Shown one piece after another: positions 30,633 through 40,011 of a DNA stretch of 64,000 bases. Origin of the DNA: Bacteroidota bacterium. Its GTDB lineage: Bacteria; Bacteroidota; Bacteroidia; Chitinophagales; Chitinophagaceae. Below the pieces are notes generated by a model. That model had not been told where the DNA came from, searched no databases, and worked only from the letters and a program-made list of their open reading frames with translations. Location: NCBI GenBank assembly GCA_016868855.1, contig VGFP01000002.1, positions 366,372-430,371 on the forward strand. The letters run 5' to 3'. Position 1 is the stretch's first letter; each line of letters opens with the position of its first letter. A program made the translations under genes and the position numbers.

Positions 30633-30707
30633 ATGTCAACAAGAAGCAACTGGTACTCTTTTTATTTTTATTTCTACTTTACAAGTAGACCGGGAGCTCT
30701 TTGTTGA
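30633..30707 (+). CDS. Aromatic amino acid operon leader peptide MSTRSNWYSFYFYFYFTSRPGALC
   Basis: 24 codons: W Y S F Y F Y F Y F run (9 aromatic of 10); overlaps antiterminator arm; precedes terminator and pheA. Confidence 0.85.
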   Translation: MSTRSNWYSFYFYFYFTSRPGALC

Positions 30708-30739
30708 AACCAAAAAAGAAACATTATCTCAACATAAAG

Positions 30740-30768
30740 ATCCCGGTCAACAGCCGGGATATTTTTTT
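30740..30768 (+). terminator. Attenuator terminator upstream of pheA
   Basis: ATCCCGG (30740-30746) TCAACAG CCGGGAT (30754-30760) A TTTTTTT. Confidence 0.85.
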
Positions 30769-30779
30769 AATGAAAGTGA

Positions 30780-31655
30780 ATGAAAAGGATCAATTCAAAG
30801 GGGCTAGTAACAAGCAGCAAGGCAAGAGGAGAAAAGCCTGTCGCAATACAGGGATATGAGGGAAGCTTTCACCAGGTGGCCGCAAGAATATTTTTTGGAA
30901 AGAATGTAGATATCCTGCCATGTGCCACTTTTATCGATTTGATAAAAGCAGTATCCAATAAAAAAAATACCCGAGGAGGTGTGATGGCTATTGAAAATTC
31001 AATTGCTGGAAGCATCATGCCGAATTATAATCTGCTTCAAAAATCAACATTGTTTGTTGCAGGAGAAGTTTATCTGCAGATCAATCAAAACCTGCTTGTA
31101 AATCCCGGGGTTCAATTGCAAGACATCAAGGAAGTGCACTCGCATCCCATGGCATTGCAACAATGCCTTGGTTATTTGACAAAATTTCCGTGGAAACTGA
31201 TAGAATCAGATGATACTGCTCTCAGCGCAAAACATATTCATCAGCGCAAAAGCAAACACATTGCTGCGATTGCGAGTGATTTATCAGCTGAATTATTTGA
31301 CCTGCACATGATTGCTCCCAACATTCACGATGTAAAAGATAATTATACCAGATTTCTGATACTGCAGCAAAACGAAGAGGTGGTAACAGATGCCAACAAG
31401 GCATCGATCAATTTTCACACCGATCATGCACAGGGGAGTTTGGCAAGGGTGTTAACGGTCATCGCAAAAGAAGGAGTCAACCTGAGCAAGTTGCAATCAT
31501 TTCCCATTGCCGGGAGCAGATTCAATTACGGCTTTCATGCTGACCTGGAATTTGATCATGTTGATCAATTCAGGGCGGTCATGGGGAAAATGAAATCACT
31601 TACAAAATTCATCAGGGTATTGGGTATCTATAAAAAAGGAAAGTTTAATATTTAG
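30780..31655 (+). CDS. pheA: Prephenate dehydratase with ACT domain
   Basis: IQGYEGSFHQVAA, AIENSIAGSI, SHPMALQQC, NYTRFLIL; C-terminal ACT domain. Confidence 0.92.
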   Translation: MKRINSKGLVTSSKARGEKPVAIQGYEGSFHQVAARIFFGKNVDILPCATFIDLIKAVSNKKNTRGGVMAIENSIAGSIMPNYNLLQKSTLFVAGEVYLQINQNLLVNPGVQLQDIKEVHSHPMALQQCLGYLTKFPWKLIESDDTALSAKHIHQRKSKHIAAIASDLSAELFDLHMIAPNIHDVKDNYTRFLILQQNEEVVTDANKASINFHTDHAQGSLARVLTVIAKEGVNLSKLQSFPIAGSRFNYGFHADLEFDHVDQFRAVMGKMKSLTKFIRVLGIYKKGKFNI

Positions 31656-31658
31656 ATC

Positions 31659-32834
31659 ATGATTGAAGTTGCTGGTCGCTTGCATGGAATAGGTGAATAT
31701 TATTTCGCAACAAAACTGCGGGAGATTGATGTATTGAACAAAGCTGGACACAGCGTCATCAACCTGGGAATTGGGAGTCCGGATCTCCCTCCTCATCCCA
31801 CTGTCATTGAGACCTTGCATCAGGAGGCGGCGAAACAACATAACCATGCCTACCAATCTTACAAGGGATCTCCAGTGCTTCGTCATGCCATCTCAGAATG
31901 GTATAAAAACAACTATGATGTTGCTGTGGATCCTGAAACCGAGGTGCTTCCTTTGATTGGCAGCAAAGAAGGTATCATGCATATATGCATGACTTATCTC
32001 GACAAGGGTGATGCAGCACTTGTTCCCAATCCTGGTTATCCAACCTACAGCGCTGCTGTCAAGCTATCAGGAGGTGAAGTGTTATCATATGAATTGAGGG
32101 CAGAGAACCATTGGCATCCGGTTGTGGAGGAACTGAAGACATTGCTTGATGCTCATCAGTCAAATGGCAGCAGGATCAAGCTGCTCTTCCTCAATTATCC
32201 TCATATGCCAACCGGTCAGGCGCCTGATGCGACCCGCTTACAATCTCTGATTGAATTTGCCAAGGAACATGATATTGTAATCATTCATGACAATCCTTAT
32301 AGTTTTATTTTGAATGATCATCCATTCAGTTTGTTATCACTTGATCAGGAAAAAAACACAGTGATTGAACTAAACTCTTTGAGCAAATCACACAACATGG
32401 CCGGATGGCGTGTGGGAATGATTGTGGCTTCTCAAAAGCATGTCAACAATATCATGCGTTTCAAAAGCAACATGGATTCAGGAATGTTTTTACCAGTCCA
32501 GCTTGCCGCTGCCAAAGCATTGACACTAGATGCATCCTGGTATGCGGAGGTCAATAAAATATATGCAGAACGAAAACTGCTTGCCTGTAAGTTGCTGGAT
32601 GCTGTGGAATGTATATATGATAAAAGTCAGGTGGGTATGTTTATTTGGGCCAAGATTCCTTCTTCATATGCAAACGGATATGCTCTGAGTGATGCACTGC
32701 TGAACCAATCCAAGGTCTTCATTACACCGGGCGGAATATTCGGCACCGCCGGAGATGCGTATGTGAGGGTAAGTCTCTGCAGCAAAAAGGAATTGCTTCA
32801 GGAAGCAATAGGAAGAATTCAAAAAATGCATTAA
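31659..32834 (+). CDS. Class I/II PLP aminotransferase
   Basis: INLGIGSPDLPPHP, NPGYPTYSAAV, ELNSLSKSHNMAGWRVGM. Confidence 0.9.
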   Translation: MIEVAGRLHGIGEYYFATKLREIDVLNKAGHSVINLGIGSPDLPPHPTVIETLHQEAAKQHNHAYQSYKGSPVLRHAISEWYKNNYDVAVDPETEVLPLIGSKEGIMHICMTYLDKGDAALVPNPGYPTYSAAVKLSGGEVLSYELRAENHWHPVVEELKTLLDAHQSNGSRIKLLFLNYPHMPTGQAPDATRLQSLIEFAKEHDIVIIHDNPYSFILNDHPFSLLSLDQEKNTVIELNSLSKSHNMAGWRVGMIVASQKHVNNIMRFKSNMDSGMFLPVQLAAAKALTLDASWYAEVNKIYAERKLLACKLLDAVECIYDKSQVGMFIWAKIPSSYANGYALSDALLNQSKVFITPGGIFGTAGDAYVRVSLCSKKELLQEAIGRIQKMH

Positions 32835-32842
32835 TCAACAAT

Positions 32843-33691
32843 TTGATGATCAAAAAAATAACAATAGTAGGTATTGGATTGATGGGAGGTTCACTTGCAA
32901 TGCAGTGCCGAAGTAAAGGTATTGCTGCACATATCATTGGTGTAGATGAAAATCCTGAACACGCATCAGATGCATTGTCTATGCATTTGGTTGATGAAGT
33001 GTTGCCTTTGGATGATGCCATCGCAACATCAGATGTAATTGTGCTGACAGTCCCCATGAATGCATTGGTTGGACTCCTGCCCAGTGTTCTTGATAAAGTG
33101 AAACAGCAAGTTGTACTCGACATGGGTTCAACAAAAAATATACTTGCCAAGTCAGTCGATGCACATGCCAACAGGGGAAGATTTGTTGCTACCCATCCGA
33201 TGTGGGGTACGGAGTACAGCGGACCCCGTGCAGCTGTTGAAGGTGCTTTTGAAAACAAAGCTGTTATACTCTGTGATACCGAAAAAACAGATGCAGATGC
33301 GCTGGATTTTGTGAAGGATTTGTACCGGAAGTTAAATATGCATATCATAGAGATGAATGCGGTTGACCATGATTTGCATGCTGCATATGTAAGTCATATT
33401 TCTCACATCACATCATTTGCACTTGCCAATACAGTCCTTGAAAAAGAACGAGAGGATAAAGCCATATTTGAGATGGCCAGCGCAGGTTTTGAAAGTACAG
33501 TTCGTTTGGCCAAGAGCAATCCAGATATGTGGACACCTATTTTGATGCAGAACAAGGACAATGTGCTGGATGTGTTGAATGAGCATATCAGCCAATTGCG
33601 CAAGTTCAAATCCTGCTTGGAAAAAGAAAATTGGGACTACCTGAAGGAATTGATGTTACACGCGAACCAAATCAAAAGAATCATACAATAA
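32843..33691 (+). CDS. tyrA: Prephenate dehydrogenase
   Basis: ITIVGIGLMGGSLAMQCR; VATHPMWGTEYSGPRAA; AAYVSHISHITSFAL; operon context. Confidence 0.9.
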   Translation: MMIKKITIVGIGLMGGSLAMQCRSKGIAAHIIGVDENPEHASDALSMHLVDEVLPLDDAIATSDVIVLTVPMNALVGLLPSVLDKVKQQVVLDMGSTKNILAKSVDAHANRGRFVATHPMWGTEYSGPRAAVEGAFENKAVILCDTEKTDADALDFVKDLYRKLNMHIIEMNAVDHDLHAAYVSHISHITSFALANTVLEKEREDKAIFEMASAGFESTVRLAKSNPDMWTPILMQNKDNVLDVLNEHISQLRKFKSCLEKENWDYLKELMLHANQIKRIIQ

Positions 33692-33723
33692 CCAAACACT
33701 TTATTAAGCATTAATTTTATACA

Positions 33724-34812
33724 ATGGAAACTTCTCAGCAAACACAACAATCAGCAGTTCTAGCTGCTTGGAACAAACGACCACTTATTATTTCTGGCCC
33801 ATGCAGTGCAGAAACCGAAGATCAGGTATTGGCAACTGCACAGCGGCTCACCAAAACAGGTAAGGTAGATATGTTGCGTGCGGGTATTTGGAAGCCACGT
33901 ACAAAACCCGGTATGTTTGAAGGTATTGGTGCAAAGGGATTGCCGTGGTTACAGCAGGCAAAAAAAATAACCGGACTCCCAACGACTGTTGAAGTGGCAA
34001 CCGGAAAGCAAGTAGAGGATGCGCTGACATTTGATGTGGATGTCTTGTGGGTTGGCGCAAGAACCACTGTCAATCCATTCAGTGTTCAAGAGGTTGCAGA
34101 TGCCCTTCGAGGGGTGAATGTTCCAGTGCTGATCAAAAATCCAATCAACCCAGACCTAGAATTGTGGCAGGGTGCGGTTGAGCGAATTTCAAGAGCAGGC
34201 ATCAAACAAGTTGGTTTGATTCACCGCGGTTTCTCTGCATATGGAAATACGGAATTCCGCAATGCGCCCATGTGGCATCTTGCCATCGAAATGAAAAGAC
34301 GCATGCCTGAATTGCCTATCATCAACGATCCTTCCCATATATGCGGAAGAAGAGATATTTTACAAACAACAGCACAAAAGGCTATAGATCTTGAGTTCGA
34401 CGGACTGATGATTGAAAGCCATATTGATCCGGACAATGCCTGGAGCGATGCAAAACAACAGATTACTCCAGAAGTCCTCGCCGAAATCCTTGACAATATC
34501 ATATGGAGGAAAGAAGATGTTCCTTCTCCCACCTTTCATGCAGCACTTGATAAACTGCGTGAACAAATCAACCACATCGATGATGAACTGATGCAGTTGA
34601 TTGGTCAGCGTATGAATATTGCAGAAAAAATTGGTGAATACAAAAAGAACAACAATGTTACGATCCTTCAAACCTCCCGTTGGAACGAGATCCTGGAAAA
34701 GGCAACCAACAAGGGTTCTAAACTGGGTTTGAGTGCTGAGTTTGTTCAGAAATACATGGACGCAGTACACATGGAAAGCATCAACAGGCAGAATAAAATC
34801 ATGAATGACTGA
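33724..34812 (+). CDS. Bifunctional DAHP synthase (KDO8PS-like type) / chorismate mutase
   Basis: N-term LIISGPCSAETEDQV...RAGIWKPRTKPGMFEGIG; C-term LDKLREQINHIDDELMQLIGQRMNIAEKIGEYKK (AroQ CM). Confidence 0.92.
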   Translation: METSQQTQQSAVLAAWNKRPLIISGPCSAETEDQVLATAQRLTKTGKVDMLRAGIWKPRTKPGMFEGIGAKGLPWLQQAKKITGLPTTVEVATGKQVEDALTFDVDVLWVGARTTVNPFSVQEVADALRGVNVPVLIKNPINPDLELWQGAVERISRAGIKQVGLIHRGFSAYGNTEFRNAPMWHLAIEMKRRMPELPIINDPSHICGRRDILQTTAQKAIDLEFDGLMIESHIDPDNAWSDAKQQITPEVLAEILDNIIWRKEDVPSPTFHAALDKLREQINHIDDELMQLIGQRMNIAEKIGEYKKNNNVTILQTSRWNEILEKATNKGSKLGLSAEFVQKYMDAVHMESINRQNKIMND

Positions 34813-34816
34813 TTGA

Positions 34817-35851
34817 ATGAAAAAGCAAAAACAAGTTTTATCGAGCGGGACAGTCGAGATGTATTTTGACGCTGCATTCAATCAGTTGACCAAGTTGGTT
34901 GATAAGAAGAATGCAGTGATTGTGACAGATGAAAATATTTTTTCAAAGCACAGGTCAAAGTTTAAAAACTGGAATGTCATCACGCTCAAACCTGGTGAGC
35001 AATACAAAATTCAACTTACAGCAGATGCAATCATCGATCAGCTGATTGAATTTCAAGCCGATCGATCTACTACTTTGATCGGAGTAGGTGGGGGTGTGAT
35101 CACAGATCTGACTGGATATGTTGCTTCTATTTTCATGCGTGGAATTCGATTTGGATTTGTTCCAACTACATTGCTCGCCATGGTAGATGCATCCATCGGA
35201 GGTAAAAACGGGGTAGATGTGGGTGCGTACAAAAATCTTGTTGGATCCATTCGTCAGCCTGCATTTCTGCTTTATGACTATGGTTTTTTAAATACTCTAC
35301 CTGACATGGAGTGGTCCAACGGTTTTGCAGAAATCATCAAACACGCCTGCATATTTGATGCCCGCATGTTCGATGAGCTGAAGAAGCATTCTTTGGGTAG
35401 GATCAAGAAAGAAAAAAAACTTCTTGCATACATTGTCGAGAAAAATGTTGCCCTAAAGCTGGCGGTAGTTAAAAAGGATGAGTTTGAAAAGGGTGACCGA
35501 AGGCTGCTTAATTTCGGACATACACTCGGACATGCATTGGAAACACAGTATGATTTGACACATGGACAGGCAGTTGCTCTAGGAATGGTATTTGCCGCAT
35601 GGCTATCTGAAAAAATTCTTGGACTTAAAAAATCATCTGAAATCATTCAGGTATTGGGACAGTATAAATTGCCAACATTTGCATCATTTGACACTGATAG
35701 GGTGTTTACTATTTTGGTGATGGACAAAAAACGCGTAAGCAATACCATGCATTTCATTCTGCTTGACAGAATTGGCAAGGGAGTGGTACATCCTATGAAG
35801 ATCAATCAACTTCAAAAATATGTTTCAACCTATACACAGCTAAATAAATAG
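34817..35851 (+). CDS. aroB: 3-dehydroquinate synthase
   Basis: IGVGGGVITDLTGYVASIFMRGIRFGFVPTTLLAMVDASIGGKNGVD. Confidence 0.95.
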   Translation: MKKQKQVLSSGTVEMYFDAAFNQLTKLVDKKNAVIVTDENIFSKHRSKFKNWNVITLKPGEQYKIQLTADAIIDQLIEFQADRSTTLIGVGGGVITDLTGYVASIFMRGIRFGFVPTTLLAMVDASIGGKNGVDVGAYKNLVGSIRQPAFLLYDYGFLNTLPDMEWSNGFAEIIKHACIFDARMFDELKKHSLGRIKKEKKLLAYIVEKNVALKLAVVKKDEFEKGDRRLLNFGHTLGHALETQYDLTHGQAVALGMVFAAWLSEKILGLKKSSEIIQVLGQYKLPTFASFDTDRVFTILVMDKKRVSNTMHFILLDRIGKGVVHPMKINQLQKYVSTYTQLNK

Positions 35852-35856
35852 TCAAC

Positions 35857-37134
35857 ATGATCGCATACGTTCATCCATCTACCATCAGCGGCAGCATATT
35901 GGCTCCTCGTTCAAAGAGTGATATGCAGCGGGCATGTGCAGCGGCGTTGTTGCACAATGGACGAACAACCATCCATCATCCAGGCAGAAGCAATGATGAC
36001 CTGGCTGCAATTGATGTCATCTCCAAACTGGGTGCGCAGGTCAAAGATTTACATGATAAGATTATAATTGAGAGCAAAGGCGTCAATCCCGCTGAACATG
36101 AAATCAATTGTGGGGAAAGTGGATTGGGAATACGGATGTTTACTCCAATTGCTGCATTATGTGAAAAACAGCTTCTTGTTTCAGGAGTGGGATCGCTGGT
36201 AAGTCGACCTATGCATTTTTTTGATGAAATATTTCCTCAGTTGGGTATTGAAATCAAGTCAAACAATGGAAAACTTCCCCTGCATATAAAAGGTCCCCTG
36301 CAACCATCCAACATTACTGTTGATGGTAGTTTGAGTTCTCAATTCCTGACCGGACTCCTCATGGCCTATGCCGCTTGTAATCCGGTCGATGTAGAAATCA
36401 AAGTTATTGACTTGAAGAGCAAGCCCTATATCGATATGACCCTTCGTGTAATCCGGGCTTTTGGTATGAAGGAACCGCAAGTCAAAGATTATGCTTCATT
36501 TTATTTTGATGAAACAATTCATGAAAATACTCTAGGAGATATTGACTACTCGGTAGAGGGTGATTGGAGTGGAGCTGCGTTTTTATTTGTTGCAGGTGCC
36601 ATTTCCAATCGAATTGAAATAAAAGGAATGCAAGCCGATTCTGTACAAGCAGATAAAAAAATTTTAGAGGCGATCACAGATGCGGGTGCCCAGGTTCAAT
36701 ACCATGAGGGGGTATACAATGTTTGTCCTGCTTCCTTAACGTCATTTGAATTCGACGCAACTGAATGCCCGGATTTATTTCCTCCGCTGGTTGCATTGGC
36801 TGCACATTGTAAAGGCATCACCCGTATCAAAGGAATAAATAGGCTGACCCATAAGGAAAGTAACAGGGCACTGACTCTACAAGAAGTATTTGGTACATTG
36901 GGGATTAAAATTGATCTGGTGGATAATGATATGTTGATCCATGGAGGCATTCATATCAAATCTGCCAAGGTGCATTCACACCATGATCACCGTATTGCGA
37001 TGGCAGCTGCTGTCGCTGGACTCAAAGCGGATGGTATTGTGCAGATCGAAGATGCAGAGGCAATCAATAAATCATATCCTGCTTTTTACAATGATTTAAT
37101 TGCATTGGGAGCAGTATTACAATTTGAACAATAA
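35857..37134 (+). CDS. aroA: 3-phosphoshikimate 1-carboxyvinyltransferase (EPSP synthase)
   Basis: GSILAPRSKSDMQRACAAALL; GESGLGIRMF; SSQFLTGLLMA; DHRIAMAAAVAGL. Confidence 0.93.
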   Translation: MIAYVHPSTISGSILAPRSKSDMQRACAAALLHNGRTTIHHPGRSNDDLAAIDVISKLGAQVKDLHDKIIIESKGVNPAEHEINCGESGLGIRMFTPIAALCEKQLLVSGVGSLVSRPMHFFDEIFPQLGIEIKSNNGKLPLHIKGPLQPSNITVDGSLSSQFLTGLLMAYAACNPVDVEIKVIDLKSKPYIDMTLRVIRAFGMKEPQVKDYASFYFDETIHENTLGDIDYSVEGDWSGAAFLFVAGAISNRIEIKGMQADSVQADKKILEAITDAGAQVQYHEGVYNVCPASLTSFEFDATECPDLFPPLVALAAHCKGITRIKGINRLTHKESNRALTLQEVFGTLGIKIDLVDNDMLIHGGIHIKSAKVHSHHDHRIAMAAAVAGLKADGIVQIEDAEAINKSYPAFYNDLIALGAVLQFEQ

Positions 37135-37143
37135 TTATCGACT

Positions 37144-38136
37144 ATGAATCATTTTGGAAAACTATTTACAGTCACCATATTTGGCGAATCACATGGTGAA
37201 AGTGTTGGTGTAGTAATCGATGGGTGTCCTGCTGGCATGCCCCTTTCCGTGGAAGATTTTGTAAAAGATACCGAAAGGCGAAAGGGTGGTATGCAAAAAG
37301 GGACTACACCCAGACAAGAAGAAGATTTGCCGCTTTTTAAAAGTGGATTGTTCAATGGTAAGACTACGGGAGCACCACTGATGCTGTTGTTTGAAAATAC
37401 GAATACCCGCTCGGGGGATTATGAAAAACAGCGGGCAGTTCCCCGACCCGGACATGCAGATTTTGTGGCCAATAAAAAGTATGGAGGTTTTGAGGATTAC
37501 AGGGGTGGTGGGCATTTCAGCGGACGATTGACACTTTGTTTGGTGGCTGCAGGTGTTGTTGCAAAAAAAATACTGAAAAATATCGAAGTTGTCGCAAAAG
37601 TAATTTCAATTACCGGCGAGACTGACCTGGATAAAGGACTTCAGAAAGGAATTGATGCGAAAGATTCTGTTGGCGGGATCGTTTCCTGTAAAGTAAAAGG
37701 ACTTCCACTGGGACTCGGAGAGCCATTTTTTGATTCTGTTGAGTCTTTGATATCACACGCTGTTTTCTCTATTCCTGCTGTTCGCGGCATAGAATTTGGC
37801 ACTGGTTTTGAGGCTGCCAATATGTTTGGCTCTTCACACAATGATGCAATCATAGATGCTGCAGGGAAGACTGCAACCAATCATGCAGGGGGTGTTGTAG
37901 GTGGTATCACCAATGGAAATGAATTGCAATTCAAGATCGCCATCAAACCTACATCATCAACACCGCAAGAGCAACAAACATTGAATTGGGAATCGAACCA
38001 GGTGGAGTCTTTCGCAGTGAGAGGAAGACATGATTTGTGCATTGCATTGCGCGTTCCACCAGTATTGGAAGGAGTTACAGCCATGGTATTGGTTGATCTG
38101 ATGATGAGAGAGCAATTGATCAGAAGACTCTATTAA
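37144..38136 (+). CDS. aroC: Chorismate synthase
   Basis: FGESHGESVGVVIDGCPAGMPL; RPGHADFVANKKYGGFEDYRGGGHFSGR; GRHDLCIALRVPPVLEGV. Confidence 0.96.
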   Translation: MNHFGKLFTVTIFGESHGESVGVVIDGCPAGMPLSVEDFVKDTERRKGGMQKGTTPRQEEDLPLFKSGLFNGKTTGAPLMLLFENTNTRSGDYEKQRAVPRPGHADFVANKKYGGFEDYRGGGHFSGRLTLCLVAAGVVAKKILKNIEVVAKVISITGETDLDKGLQKGIDAKDSVGGIVSCKVKGLPLGLGEPFFDSVESLISHAVFSIPAVRGIEFGTGFEAANMFGSSHNDAIIDAAGKTATNHAGGVVGGITNGNELQFKIAIKPTSSTPQEQQTLNWESNQVESFAVRGRHDLCIALRVPPVLEGVTAMVLVDLMMREQLIRRLY

Positions 38137-38978
38137 ATTTCGTTGGAAGAGAATCTTCCGCCAAGTTCCAATACGCAGTATCCTTGTGAGGACTGTTGTG
38201 CTTCAGCAATAAATTCATTTACATCTGCAGTATTGAAAGCAAATAAATCATAATGGCAAGGGATGACAACAGGTATATTGCATTTTTTTCCAAGTGCGAC
38301 TGCTTCTGCAGCATTTAAATTTCCCGCTACTTTTCGTGAAGGGTCATTGCCATTGATGGGGAGCAGCGCAATGGAGGGATTGAATGGTTTGATCCAATGC
38401 TCCATGCCATCATAATACAATGTATCACCAGAGTGGTAAATGGAAAAAGATCCCATACGGATGATGTAGCCCAGATATACATATTTTCCATCTTCATTTT
38501 TATCCAGTTCATTGTGAGCGGCAGGTATGGCATGAAAGCTGATATCATCCTCGGTATATGATTCTCCTGCATTCAGCCCAATGTGGTAGCTGGAATCTAT
38601 ATTCAATCGGTCGGTAACAAATCTTCTGTTTGCTTCTGGAATAATCAGTTTGCAATTGGGTGAGTTTTTTAAAACTGGATGGATGCTGGCTGCATCCAAG
38701 TGATCGGTATGATTATGGCTGGATGTAATGAAATCAATGGTTGGAAGCAAAGATGGATCAATCACATTCTCACTGATTCTTACATGTGGTTTATCAGTAC
38801 CGTGGTACTTTACTGTAAGGGAATCGGATAGATATGGATCTACAAGTATCTTTTTGTTTTTGTACTGAATCAGATAACCGGATTGCCCAAGCCACCACAA
38901 TGTAACATCATTGGTATTCGGACTGGTTGTTTGGATGTCCTTCAATAAATCCTCATCTTTTTTAAATGCCCTGATCAT
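38133..38978 (-). CDS. MBL-fold metal-dependent hydrolase (UlaG-like)
   Basis: WLGQSGYLIQYKNKKILVDPYLSD; TSSHNHTDHLD; YHSGDTLYYDGM. Confidence 0.85.
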   Translation of the reverse strand: MIRAFKKDEDLLKDIQTTSPNTNDVTLWWLGQSGYLIQYKNKKILVDPYLSDSLTVKYHGTDKPHVRISENVIDPSLLPTIDFITSSHNHTDHLDAASIHPVLKNSPNCKLIIPEANRRFVTDRLNIDSSYHIGLNAGESYTEDDISFHAIPAAHNELDKNEDGKYVYLGYIIRMGSFSIYHSGDTLYYDGMEHWIKPFNPSIALLPINGNDPSRKVAGNLNAAEAVALGKKCNIPVVIPCHYDLFAFNTADVNEFIAEAQQSSQGYCVLELGGRFSSNEI

Positions 38979-38981
38979 CTA

Positions 38982-40001
38982 TTATCGCATTTGTCTCGCT
39001 CCCTCAACCATATTGATGAGCTTTTGTTTGGAAGCCCACCTTGCTGTCTGGCTCAGGCCGCAGTCAGGTGCAACAGAAAGTTTGTCTTTGGGTACATAGG
39101 CAAGACATTTTTTTATTCTCTGTTTTACATCATCAACAGATTCGATATAATAATTCTTGACATCAATGATTCCGACAGAAACATCCATTTTTTCTGCAAA
39201 TGCGGCAAGCAATTCAACTTCTGCAAATTCTCTGTTTGCCATTTCAATATGGACCTCATCAACTTTCATATCCAGAAAATCCGGCAACATAGGTTGTAGA
39301 CTTCTGAATCCGACTGGTCTGCCCTTAAAATTTCCAAAACACAGATGTGTAGAGAGCCTGCATTTACCGCTCAGTCCCGCTACTGTTTCATTGAAGATTT
39401 TTACAAACATTTTGGTATCCTCTTTGTATGCATAGCAACTCATTGAAGGCTCATCCAGCGTGATTTCAGTGCATCCTGCTTCCACAAGTGCTTTCAATTC
39501 GTTTTGAATGATGGGCATCAACGCGTAAGTGATTTCCCATCTATCTTTATATGTTTTATTGGGAAGCAAACGGCCGCTGAGTGTATATGGACCTGGCAGG
39601 CTGCATTTGAGGGTCGGTCCGGTTGGAGCTAGCTTTTTCAATCGTTCAAATTCCTTCACCGCTCCGAGTCCATTCGGTGCAGTCAGTGTTTCTGTGATGC
39701 TGTGTTTACCTCTTTGGTCGTGTGCAGGTGGACCGAATTTCCTTGTTTCTGTATGGTTGGGTTCTATTCCTTTGATGAATCCGTAAAATGACAAGTTGAA
39801 ATCAAATCTGGTTTGTTCGCCATCTGTGATCACATCCAATCCTGCTTGCATCTGATCATGGATTGCTGCAATCACAGCGTCATTCGCCATTTCCTCAATA
39901 TCTGCTGCACCAAAGGATGTTAAGTGATTGGTGGAAAATTCCAACCAGCCTGGGAAGGGATAACTTCCAACAACTGTAGTTCTGATGGGTATCGGTTGCA
40001 T
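38982..40001 (-). CDS. Cobalamin-independent methionine synthase C-terminal-like protein (MetE_C only)
   Basis: TTVVGSYPFP; LPGPYTLSG; TLDEPSMS; STHLCFGNF Zn motif; APDCGLSQTAR. Confidence 0.82.
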   Translation of the reverse strand: MQPIPIRTTVVGSYPFPGWLEFSTNHLTSFGAADIEEMANDAVIAAIHDQMQAGLDVITDGEQTRFDFNLSFYGFIKGIEPNHTETRKFGPPAHDQRGKHSITETLTAPNGLGAVKEFERLKKLAPTGPTLKCSLPGPYTLSGRLLPNKTYKDRWEITYALMPIIQNELKALVEAGCTEITLDEPSMSCYAYKEDTKMFVKIFNETVAGLSGKCRLSTHLCFGNFKGRPVGFRSLQPMLPDFLDMKVDEVHIEMANREFAEVELLAAFAEKMDVSVGIIDVKNYYIESVDDVKQRIKKCLAYVPKDKLSVAPDCGLSQTARWASKQKLINMVEGARQMR

Positions 40002-40011
40002 AATGTATTAT

